From: Flavobacterium sp. N1736
GTDB taxonomy: Bacteria > Bacteroidota > Bacteroidia > Flavobacteriales > Flavobacteriaceae
NCBI RefSeq assembly: GCF_025947065.1
Contig: NZ_CP109994.1
Coordinates: 1,612,001 to 1,676,000 of the forward strand
Reading direction: 5' to 3'
Length of the DNA stretch: 64,000 nucleotides
Shown: positions 1-8,723 of the stretch, piece by piece
Layout of the letters: the number at the start of each line of letters is the position of its first letter
Position numbering within the stretch: the stretch's first letter is position 1
Program-made: the position numbers and the translations under genes
Notes under the pieces: model-generated
Database searches by the model: none
What the model was told of the DNA's origin: nothing
What the model saw: only the letters and a program-made list of their open reading frames with translations

Positions 1-1
1 T

Positions 2-1531
2 TTTTTGAAGAATGGAATTACGATCAAAAATAATTGGATTAAAAAACAAATAAGCAGTATTGAAAAACAATTTAAATCAATTTCAAAAACCAAAATAACA
101 ACTGATTTAAATGTAATTTTCTGGAAAACAATTTTAAACTACAACGCTTATAAAGGAAACGAAATACTGCTTGAGAAACTGATTGAAAAAGCGTTTTCTG
201 TTTATCTAAAAAACAATTATAACATTCAAAATCAAAGCAATATCAACGAAAAATATTTTAATGCTATGGAATATAATTCTGAAATTAAAACTGATTTTGA
301 TGATGAAGACGCAAACGATTTTGAAATTGAAGATGAAATAATTCTCGAAAAAAGTGTAGAAACAAGTCAGATTGAGCTGCTGTTTTCGGGACAAAATTTA
401 TCTGAACAGGAAAAATACGATTGGTGTTTGCGCATTGTATGCCAGAAACAAATTCCGACTGGTTTTGCGGTTTCGGGAGCTTTTGAAATTGAAGTTCTGG
501 TGAATGAAATCATCATAAAATTTCCGGAAATGTTCTCTGAAATTATCCGAAAAGAATTTATTCCCGAAGCACAAATAGACTGGTTAAGCCGCAATATCAG
601 GTTTAATAATTTGTGCGCGGCAATTGGTCATTTGGATAAAAACAGGGAATCGTATTTAAAAATCCTGGAGCGTTTTCATCATACACTCGGATTGATTTCG
701 ATACGCGGAATTGCTCCAAAAGATATGCAGAGTCTGTTATTACGAAAATTGCTCAGAGCGGCAATAAATGATAATTGGAGACTTATTTCGATTGATAAAA
801 TCTGGAATGAACTGATTTGGGAAGTGGTGACGAAAAAAGGGGTTCTGAAAAAGAATTTCATCGCAGATATTGAGAAATATATGTATCAGCTTCCGCCCTC
901 TTTACAGCTTAGTTTTAAGGAAGTCCTGAATAGTGAAAAGCAAATTATTCAAAAGACGATAGAAACGGAACTGATTTCGAAAATTGAATTGATTAAAACA
1001 AATTCAACTTCTAAAAAGCCTCTTACAGAAGGAATTGCAGTGCGAAATGCCGGAATCGTGATTTTAAACAGTTACGTAGTTATGCTTTTTGAGCGGTTAA
1101 ATTTAGTGGTGGAAAATGAATTTAAAACTATTGAAAACCAAATTAGCGCTGCTCAATATCTGCAATATGTTGTAACCGGATTAACAAAAACGGAAGAGCA
1201 TTTTTTGCCTCTGAATAAAGTTTTATGCGGTTTGTCGCTTATGCATACCATTCCTGATGAAATAGAAATTTCGGCAGAAAATAAGATCCTGATAAACGGT
1301 TTGATACAGGCGGCTATTTCGTTTTGGACAGATATTGGCGATTGTTCTGTTGATGGTTTTAGAGGTAACTGGCTCGTTAGAGACGGTTTACTGGTAGAAC
1401 TGGAAGATCGCTGGGAATTAACGGTCGACAAAAAAGCGTATGATGTTTTGATTAACAGATCGCCTTTTGCTTTCTCGATCATCAAATATCCGTGGATGGA
1501 GAAACCGTTGCACGTAAACTGGCCTTATTAA
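2..1531 (+). CDS. eCIS tape-measure protein (partial, 5' end outside window)
   Basis: Resembles the contractile injection system tape-measure family, which sets the length of the sheath-tube particle and is encoded next to the eCIS AAA+ ATPase. The C-terminus is diagnostic: an acidic WL(V)RDGLL segment, then ELTVDKKAYDVL, then an SPFAFSIIKYPWM-type ending rich in aromatic residues. The N-terminal part has an acidic low-complexity stretch (about residues 90-120, D/E rich). The frame is open to the window edge; the first possible start (TTG at 5) is not convincing, so the true start is probably upstream. It heads a + strand run that continues through the ATPase and effectors. Family assignment comes from the C-terminal signature and the neighbours, not from a search. 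Confidence 0.8.
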   Translation, partial: FLKNGITIKNNWIKKQISSIEKQFKSISKTKITTDLNVIFWKTILNYNAYKGNEILLEKLIEKAFSVYLKNNYNIQNQSNINEKYFNAMEYNSEIKTDFDDEDANDFEIEDEIILEKSVETSQIELLFSGQNLSEQEKYDWCLRIVCQKQIPTGFAVSGAFEIEVLVNEIIIKFPEMFSEIIRKEFIPEAQIDWLSRNIRFNNLCAAIGHLDKNRESYLKILERFHHTLGLISIRGIAPKDMQSLLLRKLLRAAINDNWRLISIDKIWNELIWEVVTKKGVLKKNFIADIEKYMYQLPPSLQLSFKEVLNSEKQIIQKTIETELISKIELIKTNSTSKKPLTEGIAVRNAGIVILNSYVVMLFERLNLVVENEFKTIENQISAAQYLQYVVTGLTKTEEHFLPLNKVLCGLSLMHTIPDEIEISAENKILINGLIQAAISFWTDIGDCSVDGFRGNWLVRDGLLVELEDRWELTVDKKAYDVLINRSPFAFSIIKYPWMEKPLHVNWPY

Positions 1532-1556
1532 AGTTTTAAATATCAAAAATCAATGT

Positions 1557-1604
1557 CAAAATTCAATAGCAAAATTCAATAGCAAAATTCAATAGTAAAA
1601 ATCA
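1557..1604. repeat. 13-bp tandem repeat in intergenic spacer
   Basis: Three perfect copies of caaaattcaatag (1557-1595) and a degenerate fourth, followed by looser AATATCAAT-type repeats up to about 1630. An AAATCTGCnTAATCTGCG motif at about 1638-1660 recurs in the spacers at 7.6 and 7.8 kb. No coding potential seen in 1532-1728. Confidence 0.7.
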
Positions 1605-1728
1605 ATATCAGTATCAATGGCAATATCAATCATAAAAAAAATCTGCTTAATCTGCGAGAAAAAACATTTAACACAACAATAAAATACTAAGTCTTTAAAA
1701 TAAAAATTAATCAATAAAAAGAACCATT

Positions 1729-4230
1729 ATGAACAGCTACAGTGAAAATTTACATTCCAGTGTATTGGCTTCATTAGAAAGCCAGGAAATGAGTAAGAAA
1801 AAATTGGATTCCCAATTAAATTCTTCCATGTTTACACTTTATTATGCCGAAGGCGCAGAGATTATTGCCAACGACAAACTTGCTTCTGCAACAAAAAAAT
1901 ACAACAAATCGCAGAAGGTTAAAGAACAGGCGGTTAAAACTAAAAATATTTCGACCAATATTGTGATGTCGTCTACACAGCAAAATAGTTATACCTCACA
2001 ATCGGTATCAAATCTTGCTGTTAGTGCGTCAAATATTCAAATTGCTACAAACGCGATCGTAAGATTGGCGAGCGATATGGGAAGTATTTTTAGTATTATT
2101 AATGCTGCCGATTACGGAACTCAAATTTATCAGCAAAGTATTGAGGCTTATAATTTGATGAACAGAACTGCTTATCTTGCCGAAGTAGCTTCGCAACACG
2201 CGATGGAAGCTTCTGCCTGTATTGCCGAAGTAGCCTCGTCTACGGTTGAGGATAAAGCAAAAGCAACTGATACTTCTATCGATAACCTGCTTAAAATTGC
2301 GAACACTGATTTTACCAATATGTCGGCAGTTGTAGCTACAGAAAATGATGCCAAAGCTGCTGCAAGCGTAAATACAAAGGCTGCACAAGGTGTAATTGAA
2401 TCGAATAAGGTTGAACTTGAAGCTGCAAAAGTGGCTTATAATCTTAATAATAAAAGGCTTAATTACAATTTAAGAGTCAGGGTTCCTAAAAACGTGACGA
2501 GTTCTTATGATGTTGCTTTTGATTATTACAAAGCTCCTTTTGGTACTGATGAAAAAGGTACTAATACACCGGAACTTGGTTTGCAGAATCCGGTAAAAAG
2601 CTACAATCTGTTTTTGGTAAAGGATAGTAAAAAGTCTATCTTTTCGACTTCTGCAGCTGAGGATTTGATGGGCAATGTGCTTCAGCATGTGCAGATTATT
2701 GCGCCGGCAAACAGTTCATCTCAACCTGATTTGTCTTCGGGCAATGACATTGCTTCTAATTACAATACGTATTTTGAAGCTGTTGCCGCCGAAAAATTAT
2801 CTAAAGAAAAACTGGCTTTGGCCAAAGAAAATCTTCGTCAGGTAAATGCGGCGCTTTCATTGGCTACAAAAGAAAAAAACGATGCCGATGAGCATATTGT
2901 GAGCATTAAAAGTGAGATCACAAAATTAACAAAAGAAGTTGCTTCGGCTAAAGAAAAAGCAACGGCAGCAACAGAAGCTTTTAAAAAAGAGCCAAAAAAT
3001 AAAGAACTTGAAAAAGCGGAAGCTGAAGCTAAAGACCTTCAAAAATCATTAGAGCAGGAACTTGAAAGTGCGAAACAGAATGAGACAAAAGCAATAGATT
3101 CTGCAAAAGTAGCGGCAGACAGTTTGAAAATTGCAACTACAAATGTTAGCAATGCAAAAACTGAGGTTACAAGTGCCGAAACTAAACTGGCAACTGATAC
3201 TAAAGCTGTTGAAGATGCAACTGCAGCATCTGATAAATTAAAAAGAGAAGGTTTTGCCTCTATTGGCCTTTTAGATTTAATGGATTCTGATAATGAAATG
3301 GTTGTTTTGGGAGAAAAATATGTGATTTTTCTTTTTACTGTTTTTACAGATGAATACAAAAAAGGAATTAATACGTATGATGATTATTTATCGGCTCCGT
3401 CAGAAACTTTCAGCCTTCAAAAAACATTAAAAGCGGTTAAGGATATTACTGTTCAGGAAGATCCTGAAAGAAGAGATCATGTTAATCCTGATTTGCCAAC
3501 TTTAAAACCGTTTTCAATTTCTTTTCCTGTTGACGAAGACGATGCTGCAATTACAGAATACAGATGTATGTTTCTTTCTCACAGCGAAGATACATTTACC
3601 AACAATCAGCTTGAGAATCTTGAAGAAAGCATAGAAGTTTCGGTTGTACAAAAAGAAATGCAGACTATAAAAAATGAAATTATTCAGTATACAAATGAAT
3701 TAGTTTCTATAAATGAGAAAACTGCTCAGCTGAAAAAAGCTTTTAATGAGGAAATAGGCAAACTTGATCCTGTAAAAGATAAAGATAAAATTGCTGCTGA
3801 AACTTCCAGATTCAAAAATGTTGAAAACAATTATAATGCAGTTATCAATGAAACTGATTTGCGTTTGAATATTGCAAAAAACAAAGAGGGTCAATTAAAT
3901 ATGGCTTTGGAAAGAATATTGGCTAAAAAAGTGCCTGAAATTAAAAACAAACATGCGTTTTTCTTCAACTTAAAACTGGCAGAAAATATTCCTTCAGGCA
4001 ATTATAGCGTTGCTGTTCCGTCTACAAGAGATGGTTTGGTTTATGAGGTAAAAATTGATCCTACAACTACTGATAATTTTGGTAATGCGCTGATCGATTC
4101 TAAACCTTATATCCCGGTTGTTGTGTCTATTTATAAAGGTGCTGAAACGAATAAAAAGCAGTATATCAGCAATATCTCAGATTGGGAAAACGAAGATCAT
4201 TTCACTTTTTCAATAATTAATAACAAATAA
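1729..4230 (+). CDS. eCIS-associated coiled-coil protein, 833 aa, function unknown
   Basis: I do not recognise a named family. The first 230 or so residues are Ala/Ser/Asn-rich and helical, with the run ATNAIVRLASDMGSIFS followed by Ala-rich heptads. Residues about 350-500 are a strongly charged K/E/A-rich coiled coil (EKATAATEAFKKEPKNKELEKA-type). Two segments (about 240-320 and 520-620) look beta-rich, and a second coiled coil lies near 630-740. No signal peptide or membrane segment. It sits between tape measure and ATPase, 24 bp before the next gene, which has a similar Ala-rich helical make-up. A structural or fibre-like particle component is an inference from position only. Confidence 0.6.
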   Translation: MNSYSENLHSSVLASLESQEMSKKKLDSQLNSSMFTLYYAEGAEIIANDKLASATKKYNKSQKVKEQAVKTKNISTNIVMSSTQQNSYTSQSVSNLAVSASNIQIATNAIVRLASDMGSIFSIINAADYGTQIYQQSIEAYNLMNRTAYLAEVASQHAMEASACIAEVASSTVEDKAKATDTSIDNLLKIANTDFTNMSAVVATENDAKAAASVNTKAAQGVIESNKVELEAAKVAYNLNNKRLNYNLRVRVPKNVTSSYDVAFDYYKAPFGTDEKGTNTPELGLQNPVKSYNLFLVKDSKKSIFSTSAAEDLMGNVLQHVQIIAPANSSSQPDLSSGNDIASNYNTYFEAVAAEKLSKEKLALAKENLRQVNAALSLATKEKNDADEHIVSIKSEITKLTKEVASAKEKATAATEAFKKEPKNKELEKAEAEAKDLQKSLEQELESAKQNETKAIDSAKVAADSLKIATTNVSNAKTEVTSAETKLATDTKAVEDATAASDKLKREGFASIGLLDLMDSDNEMVVLGEKYVIFLFTVFTDEYKKGINTYDDYLSAPSETFSLQKTLKAVKDITVQEDPERRDHVNPDLPTLKPFSISFPVDEDDAAITEYRCMFLSHSEDTFTNNQLENLEESIEVSVVQKEMQTIKNEIIQYTNELVSINEKTAQLKKAFNEEIGKLDPVKDKDKIAAETSRFKNVENNYNAVINETDLRLNIAKNKEGQLNMALERILAKKVPEIKNKHAFFFNLKLAENIPSGNYSVAVPSTRDGLVYEVKIDPTTTDNFGNALIDSKPYIPVVVSIYKGAETNKKQYISNISDWENEDHFTFSIINNK

Positions 4231-4254
4231 TGCTAACGAGCTAAATCGCAAAAT

Positions 4255-5085
4255 ATGGAAACTACATTATTAAATTCAAGTCCAAAGAGATACGGAATTA
4301 CAGAAAAGAAAAAATCAGATATTGATTTGTTAACTTCTTTAGTTGCTGATGCGCAAGCCGTTGTGCAGCAGCAAACGACGGTTGTTTCGTCGCTGAGTCA
4401 GAAATCATTAAAATATCAGGGTTATTTGCTTGATGCTGAAAACAGCAAAACGCAATCGTTGAGCAACAAACAATTGATCGATCAGGTTGTTCAGAATGCA
4501 CTTGATTTAAGTGCAAATTCTGAAATTGCTTTTTCGAAAATGACATTAGCAAACGAAAATACCGAAGAAGTTGCCAAAGAAGTAACGATTTTGATCAACA
4601 AGCTTATTTATTCGGTAGAAATCATCAATAAATTATCCAATCTTGTTATTCGTACCAAATCATTAAATCCGCTTATTTCAGATGATTTGATTACGAAAAT
4701 AAATGCTGCGGGAACTGATGCAAACAATGCTATTGCGCTTACTCTGATCGCTTTAAAATCGATTTTTGCATCGCAATCGCTTTGTTTAGAATCTGAGGCT
4801 GCAACGGCTTTGGAGCAAAAACAGGCTTTAAATCTTTATTTGTCGCTAACCGGAAAAAGCAATTCGCAGGAACCTTTGGTTTTAGAAGATAATGATTCGG
4901 CGCAAGCTTTAATTTACAAAGCCGATATTGAAGCAAAAGCGGCTTATCAGGAAGCAAATAAAGCTAATGATGAAACAACGAGACAATTAAATCTGGCAAC
5001 TGTTAATTTAAACAGAGCCCAGATCGAACTTAAATCATTGCAGGCTGCGCTGGCTGCGGCAAATGCTGCTGCGTTGGCTTCGTAA
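4255..5085 (+). CDS. eCIS-associated Ala-rich helical protein, 276 aa, function unknown
   Basis: Almost entirely helical and Ala/Leu/Asn-rich, ending in an Ala run (LAAANAAALAS). The segment around residues 105-160 (VEIINKLSNLVIRTKSLN, then ANNAIALTLIALKSIF) resembles in style the AIVRLASDMGSIFS region of the preceding 833-aa protein, so the two may be related partners. No signal peptide. Start is an ATG 24 bp after the upstream stop, so the pair is probably cotranscribed. The following 227 bp hold two palindromes that may end or attenuate transcription. No enzymatic motif seen. Confidence 0.6.
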   Translation: METTLLNSSPKRYGITEKKKSDIDLLTSLVADAQAVVQQQTTVVSSLSQKSLKYQGYLLDAENSKTQSLSNKQLIDQVVQNALDLSANSEIAFSKMTLANENTEEVAKEVTILINKLIYSVEIINKLSNLVIRTKSLNPLISDDLITKINAAGTDANNAIALTLIALKSIFASQSLCLESEAATALEQKQALNLYLSLTGKSNSQEPLVLEDNDSAQALIYKADIEAKAAYQEANKANDETTRQLNLATVNLNRAQIELKSLQAALAAANAAALAS

Positions 5086-5134
5086 GCTGTATTAGATTAT
5101 TAAAATATTGAACAAAAGTTCTTTACACTATTAT

Positions 5135-5253
5135 CCTGCAAGGTTTTTTTCAAACCTTGCAGGTATAATATATGTTCAAAGTATAAAAATAATATGTTCA
5201 AAGTCTACAAGTAATATGTTCAAACCTACAAGGTTTGAAAAAAACCTTGCAGG
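5135..5253. repeat. Paired CCTGCAAGGTTT palindromes
   Basis: Two hairpin-forming inverted repeats: 5135-5163 (arms CCTGCAAGGTTT / AAACCTTGCAGG, perfect) and 5225-5253 (first arm CCTACAAGGTTT, one mismatch). Between them the 12-mer aatatgttcaaa recurs about three times. Such palindromes are common interspersed elements in flavobacterial spacers. A TTG inside the second copy makes a spurious N-terminal extension of the next gene. Confidence 0.75.
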
Positions 5254-5312
5254 ATTACGGGATTAAGAATCTAAAATCTAATATCAGAAATCTAAAATTA
5301 ATTTTTAAGTTT

Positions 5313-6236
5313 ATGAATCGTATTTATAAAAATTTTTACAGGCAATTTTACTTAAAAACAGGAGGTTTTATACCCAGTAAACCCTTAAATCACGCGATGT
5401 TTCCGGGTGATTATTTTCAGATAAAAAACGGGGAAATTATTCTGTTGGGAAACTTATTTCGCAATGCAATTATTAATGAATATGACGCAGATGTAAGTGG
5501 CGTTTTGGCGCAAAATGCAGCAAACTGGAGTTTTAGCGACGGAATTTCAAAACCTTATTCCGGTCGCGGGCACGGTCATGGCGCAATTGACGGCGAATTT
5601 GAATTTAGCAAACAAGTATTGGCTTTTGCCCATAAAGGCAGTTTTATTTTTAAAGCTGAAGAACCTGAAACGGTAAAAATTAAGAACTGGAACGATATTC
5701 AGCAGCAATTAATTCTGAAATTAACCCAGACATTGTTCACATTCAGAGAGCTTTATGTGGTTACAGAAAGTGCAACGGCGGCAAATACAACGCTGGCAAT
5801 TTCCGGTGAAGCAAATGCAGAGCTGGAACTGGTAAGTGATGTAGAAAATTTTGGTTTGGTCGATATTTTCGGACATGACAGTACAAAAACAATTCAGTCT
5901 AAAGACATCGATTATTACCATCGCGAAACAAAACGAAAACCCTCTTATTTTAAGGCTAAGAAATTGGCTGTGCAAGATGAAAAACTGTCGTATTTTATAA
6001 GTGATTTTGTCAATAAAAGCAATAATTCGAGCGAATGGACGGATAGCTTTTTTGGTTCGAATTTTCATTCTGATACAGATTATAGTCCGCAAATGATATT
6101 TCAAAATGCACAGGGACATTTTCTGGATATGTTACAATCGAGTGAGTTAAACCCAAATACGGCTTTGCTTTATTTTAAATGGGTCGACGCCAATTTGGAT
6201 GATATTGAAAAACTGTTTACAAATTATGGAAACTAA
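5313..6236 (+). CDS. eCIS-locus protein of unknown function, 307 aa
   Basis: Not recognised with confidence. Start chosen at ATG 5313 (MNRIYKNFYRQF); the frame is open further upstream, but that extension runs through the palindrome. The N-terminus is a basic aromatic helix followed by a beta-rich stretch (GDYFQIKNGEIILLGNLF), a Gly/His loop (SGRGHGHGAIDGEFEF), then FTFRELYVVTESATAANTTL. The order of these elements loosely recalls the gasdermin pore-forming N-domain; see findings. No signal peptide. It overlaps the ATPase gene by 11 bp, implying translational coupling. Alternatives are a particle-end or adaptor component of the eCIS. Confidence 0.55.
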   Translation: MNRIYKNFYRQFYLKTGGFIPSKPLNHAMFPGDYFQIKNGEIILLGNLFRNAIINEYDADVSGVLAQNAANWSFSDGISKPYSGRGHGHGAIDGEFEFSKQVLAFAHKGSFIFKAEEPETVKIKNWNDIQQQLILKLTQTLFTFRELYVVTESATAANTTLAISGEANAELELVSDVENFGLVDIFGHDSTKTIQSKDIDYYHRETKRKPSYFKAKKLAVQDEKLSYFISDFVNKSNNSSEWTDSFFGSNFHSDTDYSPQMIFQNAQGHFLDMLQSSELNPNTALLYFKWVDANLDDIEKLFTNYGN

Positions 6237-7599
6237 CTCAAACATAACGGCTTTAAATCAGGAAATGGACTGGCTGCAAAAGGTAATCGATCAGGTTATT
6301 TGCAGTTATCTGCTTCAGGAAGGTCATGAAAATCGATGGCAGGATGTTTCGTTACCGGAAAGTGATTCAGATTTAGAATTAGAAAAAAGTTCGTATCATC
6401 AAAAACTAAATGAATGGGATTTAAATCTCTATGAAAGGCTTTGTCTCGCGCTAATCATCGCGCCACAGATAAAACCGGAGATTCTTGATATTTTTTTTAG
6501 CAGAAATGCGATGTACGATCGTGGTTTTACGGAATTTGGCGGTGTTATAAATAAAATTCACAGTGGTTTTTTGCCAACGGGTCAAACGCTTTCTTTTTTG
6601 GTTACGGCTGTAAATCCTGAATTAAGACTTGAAATGCTGAATGTTTTGCATCCTTCCAATATTTTATCGAAAGAACAGGTTTTGCTTCTGGAAGCTACGG
6701 AATCTAATATTCCTGTTTTAAATCATACAATTTCAATTAACGAAAGATGGCTGCAATATTTTTTAACGGGTACATTGCCAAGTTTGGAACATAGTGTTTC
6801 GTTTCCCGCTCAGCAAATTGCAACCAAAATGAATTGGTCTGATCTTGTTCTTGAAGAAAATGTTATGGATCAGGTTATGGAAATTGATGCGTGGCTAAAA
6901 TACGGATCGACTTTGATGAATGAATGGGGATTGGAAAATAAAATAAAACCGGGCTACCGAACACTTTTTTATGGTCCGCCGGGAACCGGGAAAACATTAA
7001 CGGCAACTTTATTGGGAAAAAGTACGGACAGAGAAGTTTACAGGGTTGATCTTTCGATGATTGTGTCAAAATATATTGGGGAAACAGAAAAAAATCTTTC
7101 GAAAATATTTGATGTCGCGCAGCACAAAGACTGGATTTTGTTTTTTGATGAAGCCGACGCGCTTTTTGGAAAAAGAACGAATGCTTCGTCTTCCAATGAC
7201 AGGCATACAAACCAGCAAACGGGTTATTTATTGCAACGAATTGAGGATTTTCCGGGCGTTGTGATATTGGCTTCCAATTTAAAAGAAAATATGGATGAGG
7301 CTTTTTCAAGACGTTTTCAGTCTATGATTCATTTTACAATGCCAAGTCCGGATGAACGCTTTTTGTTGTGGGAAAATGCTTTTTCGGGAAAATGTAAACT
7401 TGATCCTGATATTGATTTAGAAGAAATCGCTGAACAATATGAACTCGCGGGCGGAGCGATTATAAATGTTTTGCGCTATTGTGCCTTGATTGCCATTCAG
7501 AAAAATGAAACTGTTGTAGGATATCAGGATTTAATGGAGGGAATACGACGCGAATTTAAAAAGGAAAACAGAACATTGGCTGTGACGCAAATGAATTGA
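6226..7599 (+). CDS. eCIS AAA+ ATPase (Afp15/Pvc15-like)
   Basis: The C-terminal half is an AAA+ domain: Walker A GPPGTGKT (residues 250-257), Walker B ILFFDEA (304-310), and a SRRFQ arginine-finger region. The N-terminal 210 residues are an extra family-specific helical domain. eCIS gene clusters almost always encode one such ATPase, thought to act in particle assembly or cargo loading in the cytoplasm. ATG 6226 was chosen; it overlaps the previous stop by 11 bp. Position downstream of the tape measure matches the Afp/PVC order. The AAA+ assignment is secure; the eCIS role is from context. Confidence 0.88.
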   Translation: METNSNITALNQEMDWLQKVIDQVICSYLLQEGHENRWQDVSLPESDSDLELEKSSYHQKLNEWDLNLYERLCLALIIAPQIKPEILDIFFSRNAMYDRGFTEFGGVINKIHSGFLPTGQTLSFLVTAVNPELRLEMLNVLHPSNILSKEQVLLLEATESNIPVLNHTISINERWLQYFLTGTLPSLEHSVSFPAQQIATKMNWSDLVLEENVMDQVMEIDAWLKYGSTLMNEWGLENKIKPGYRTLFYGPPGTGKTLTATLLGKSTDREVYRVDLSMIVSKYIGETEKNLSKIFDVAQHKDWILFFDEADALFGKRTNASSSNDRHTNQQTGYLLQRIEDFPGVVILASNLKENMDEAFSRRFQSMIHFTMPSPDERFLLWENAFSGKCKLDPDIDLEEIAEQYELAGGAIINVLRYCALIAIQKNETVVGYQDLMEGIRREFKKENRTLAVTQMN

Positions 7600-7919
7600 G
7601 TCTGGTTTGTCATTTCAAGCGAAAGGATTAAAATGATAAAAAAAAATCTGCTAAATCTGCGTGAAAAAAAAATAACACATAGAAACATAGATTTTGTATG
7701 CTTAAAAAAAGCGTTTCACTTATTAAAACAAACATAGTTGAGTACGTACAAAGATTGGAACCTCGTGGCGGAGTTACTTGCGAAGATCCTTCCTTCGTCA
7801 GGATGACAAAAATGAGAATAAAATCTGCGCGATCTGCTAAATCTGCGTGAAAAAATATTTAACACATAGAAACCTAACAGGTTTTTCGTTCAAGTTAATA
7901 TTAAATAAAAAAGGCTGTT
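7600..7919. repeat. Intergenic block of dispersed repeats
   Basis: No gene seen. It contains two copies of AAATCTGCTAAATCTGCGTG (about 7646 and 7832) and AACACATAGAAACATAG (7674-7690), the same 17-mer that forms the arms of palindromes at 41956 and 61405, with a shortened copy at 7861. A GAnnCTTCCTTCGTCAGGATGAC stretch lies near 7785. It separates the particle genes from the cargo block. Confidence 0.55.
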
Positions 7920-8480
7920 ATGAAAAAAATCGAAGACAAACCCGTACAATTAATTGCGAGAAAACACTTTTATAATCATAAGGCAGAACTTCGATTAGGA
8001 AACTGGAAAACTCATTTTGATTTGGATTATATCAATACCATAATAGCGATAACTTTAAATCATTTTATAAAAGATAAAGAACTTATTGTCAACGGTTATT
8101 TGATTACTGCCAAAAGTGTTTATTTAATTTTTAAATCGGATAAAAAAGTGATTGATGAGCTTTTAAATAAAATTGAATCTTATGTGATTTTTTTATTAAA
8201 AAGGCATCATCAGGAAGTAAAAACGACTATTTATAAGAACAATTTTATCATCAATGAGGAGAATATTTTTTATATCATTCGTGAGCCGTTATTTACTTAT
8301 AATCCAATAAAAAATGATTATTTAATACAACTCCTTACAGGAAAAAAAGTCGAATTGCCGTATCGAGATCGGGAACTTGAATATTTAAAATCTCTTATTA
8401 AAAATAATCCGTTTTGTTCTGCAATTGATTATTCGGGAGCTTTAAGCCCCGTAGATGTGACTTTATTACTGCCTGAATAA
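7920..8480 (+). CDS. Hypothetical protein, 186 aa
   Basis: Not recognised with confidence. Lys/Ile/Leu-rich soluble protein with no signal peptide. The segment GYLITAKSVYLIFKS sits where REP-associated (Y1/HUH) transposases have a (M)PNHVHL motif, but the histidines are absent, so any relationship would be to an inactive relative. The C-terminal half (LTGKKVELPYRDRELEYLKS) is charged and helical. It opens the cargo block between repeat-rich DNA and the GH25 remnant. Start ATG 7920 follows an A-rich leader. A chaperone or adaptor role would be guesswork. Confidence 0.5.
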   Translation: MKKIEDKPVQLIARKHFYNHKAELRLGNWKTHFDLDYINTIIAITLNHFIKDKELIVNGYLITAKSVYLIFKSDKKVIDELLNKIESYVIFLLKRHHQEVKTTIYKNNFIINEENIFYIIREPLFTYNPIKNDYLIQLLTGKKVELPYRDRELEYLKSLIKNNPFCSAIDYSGALSPVDVTLLLPE

Positions 8481-8540
8481 AACAAGAAATACTAAAAAAA
8501 TTAAATCAACAATAATCTTTAACTAAACAAAAGCCTAAGA

Positions 8541-8720
8541 ATGACTACAACTGCAACAAATAATTTTTCTGTATTTGGTATTGATATTTCGAGATATCAG
8601 GGTAATGAAATCAATTTTCTAAACAAGCAGGTTGACACATTATCTTTTTATAAGTTTAATGATTATGATCTTTGTAATAGTGATGAAAATGCTTTTGCAA
8701 ATTTTATTCAGACGAGGTAA
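8541..8720 (+). pseudogene. Remnant of a GH25-type lysozyme (59 aa)
   Basis: Short ORF whose residues 11-20 (VFGIDISRYQ) match the first strand of GH25 lysozymes (typically F-G-I-D-V-S-x-[WY]-Q-G), including the early Asp. After SFYKF the sequence switches to FNDYDLCNSDENAFANFIQT and stops; the rest of the barrel, with the D-x-E catalytic acids, is missing. An in-frame internal deletion joining head to tail is the simplest reading. It is followed after 3 bp by the next effector gene. It might still be expressed as a small protein; catalysis is not expected. Confidence 0.5.
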
Positions 8721-8723
8721 TTA

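Noticed and set aside
5235-5312. N-terminal extension of the 307-aa protein from a TTG start
   Set aside because: It is translated from the CCTACAAGGTTT palindrome and shows no protein-like features; ATG 5313 is better.
7920-8480. REP-associated transposase
   Set aside because: The position resembling the HUH motif lacks both histidines and no catalytic Tyr context is evident; kept as hypothetical.
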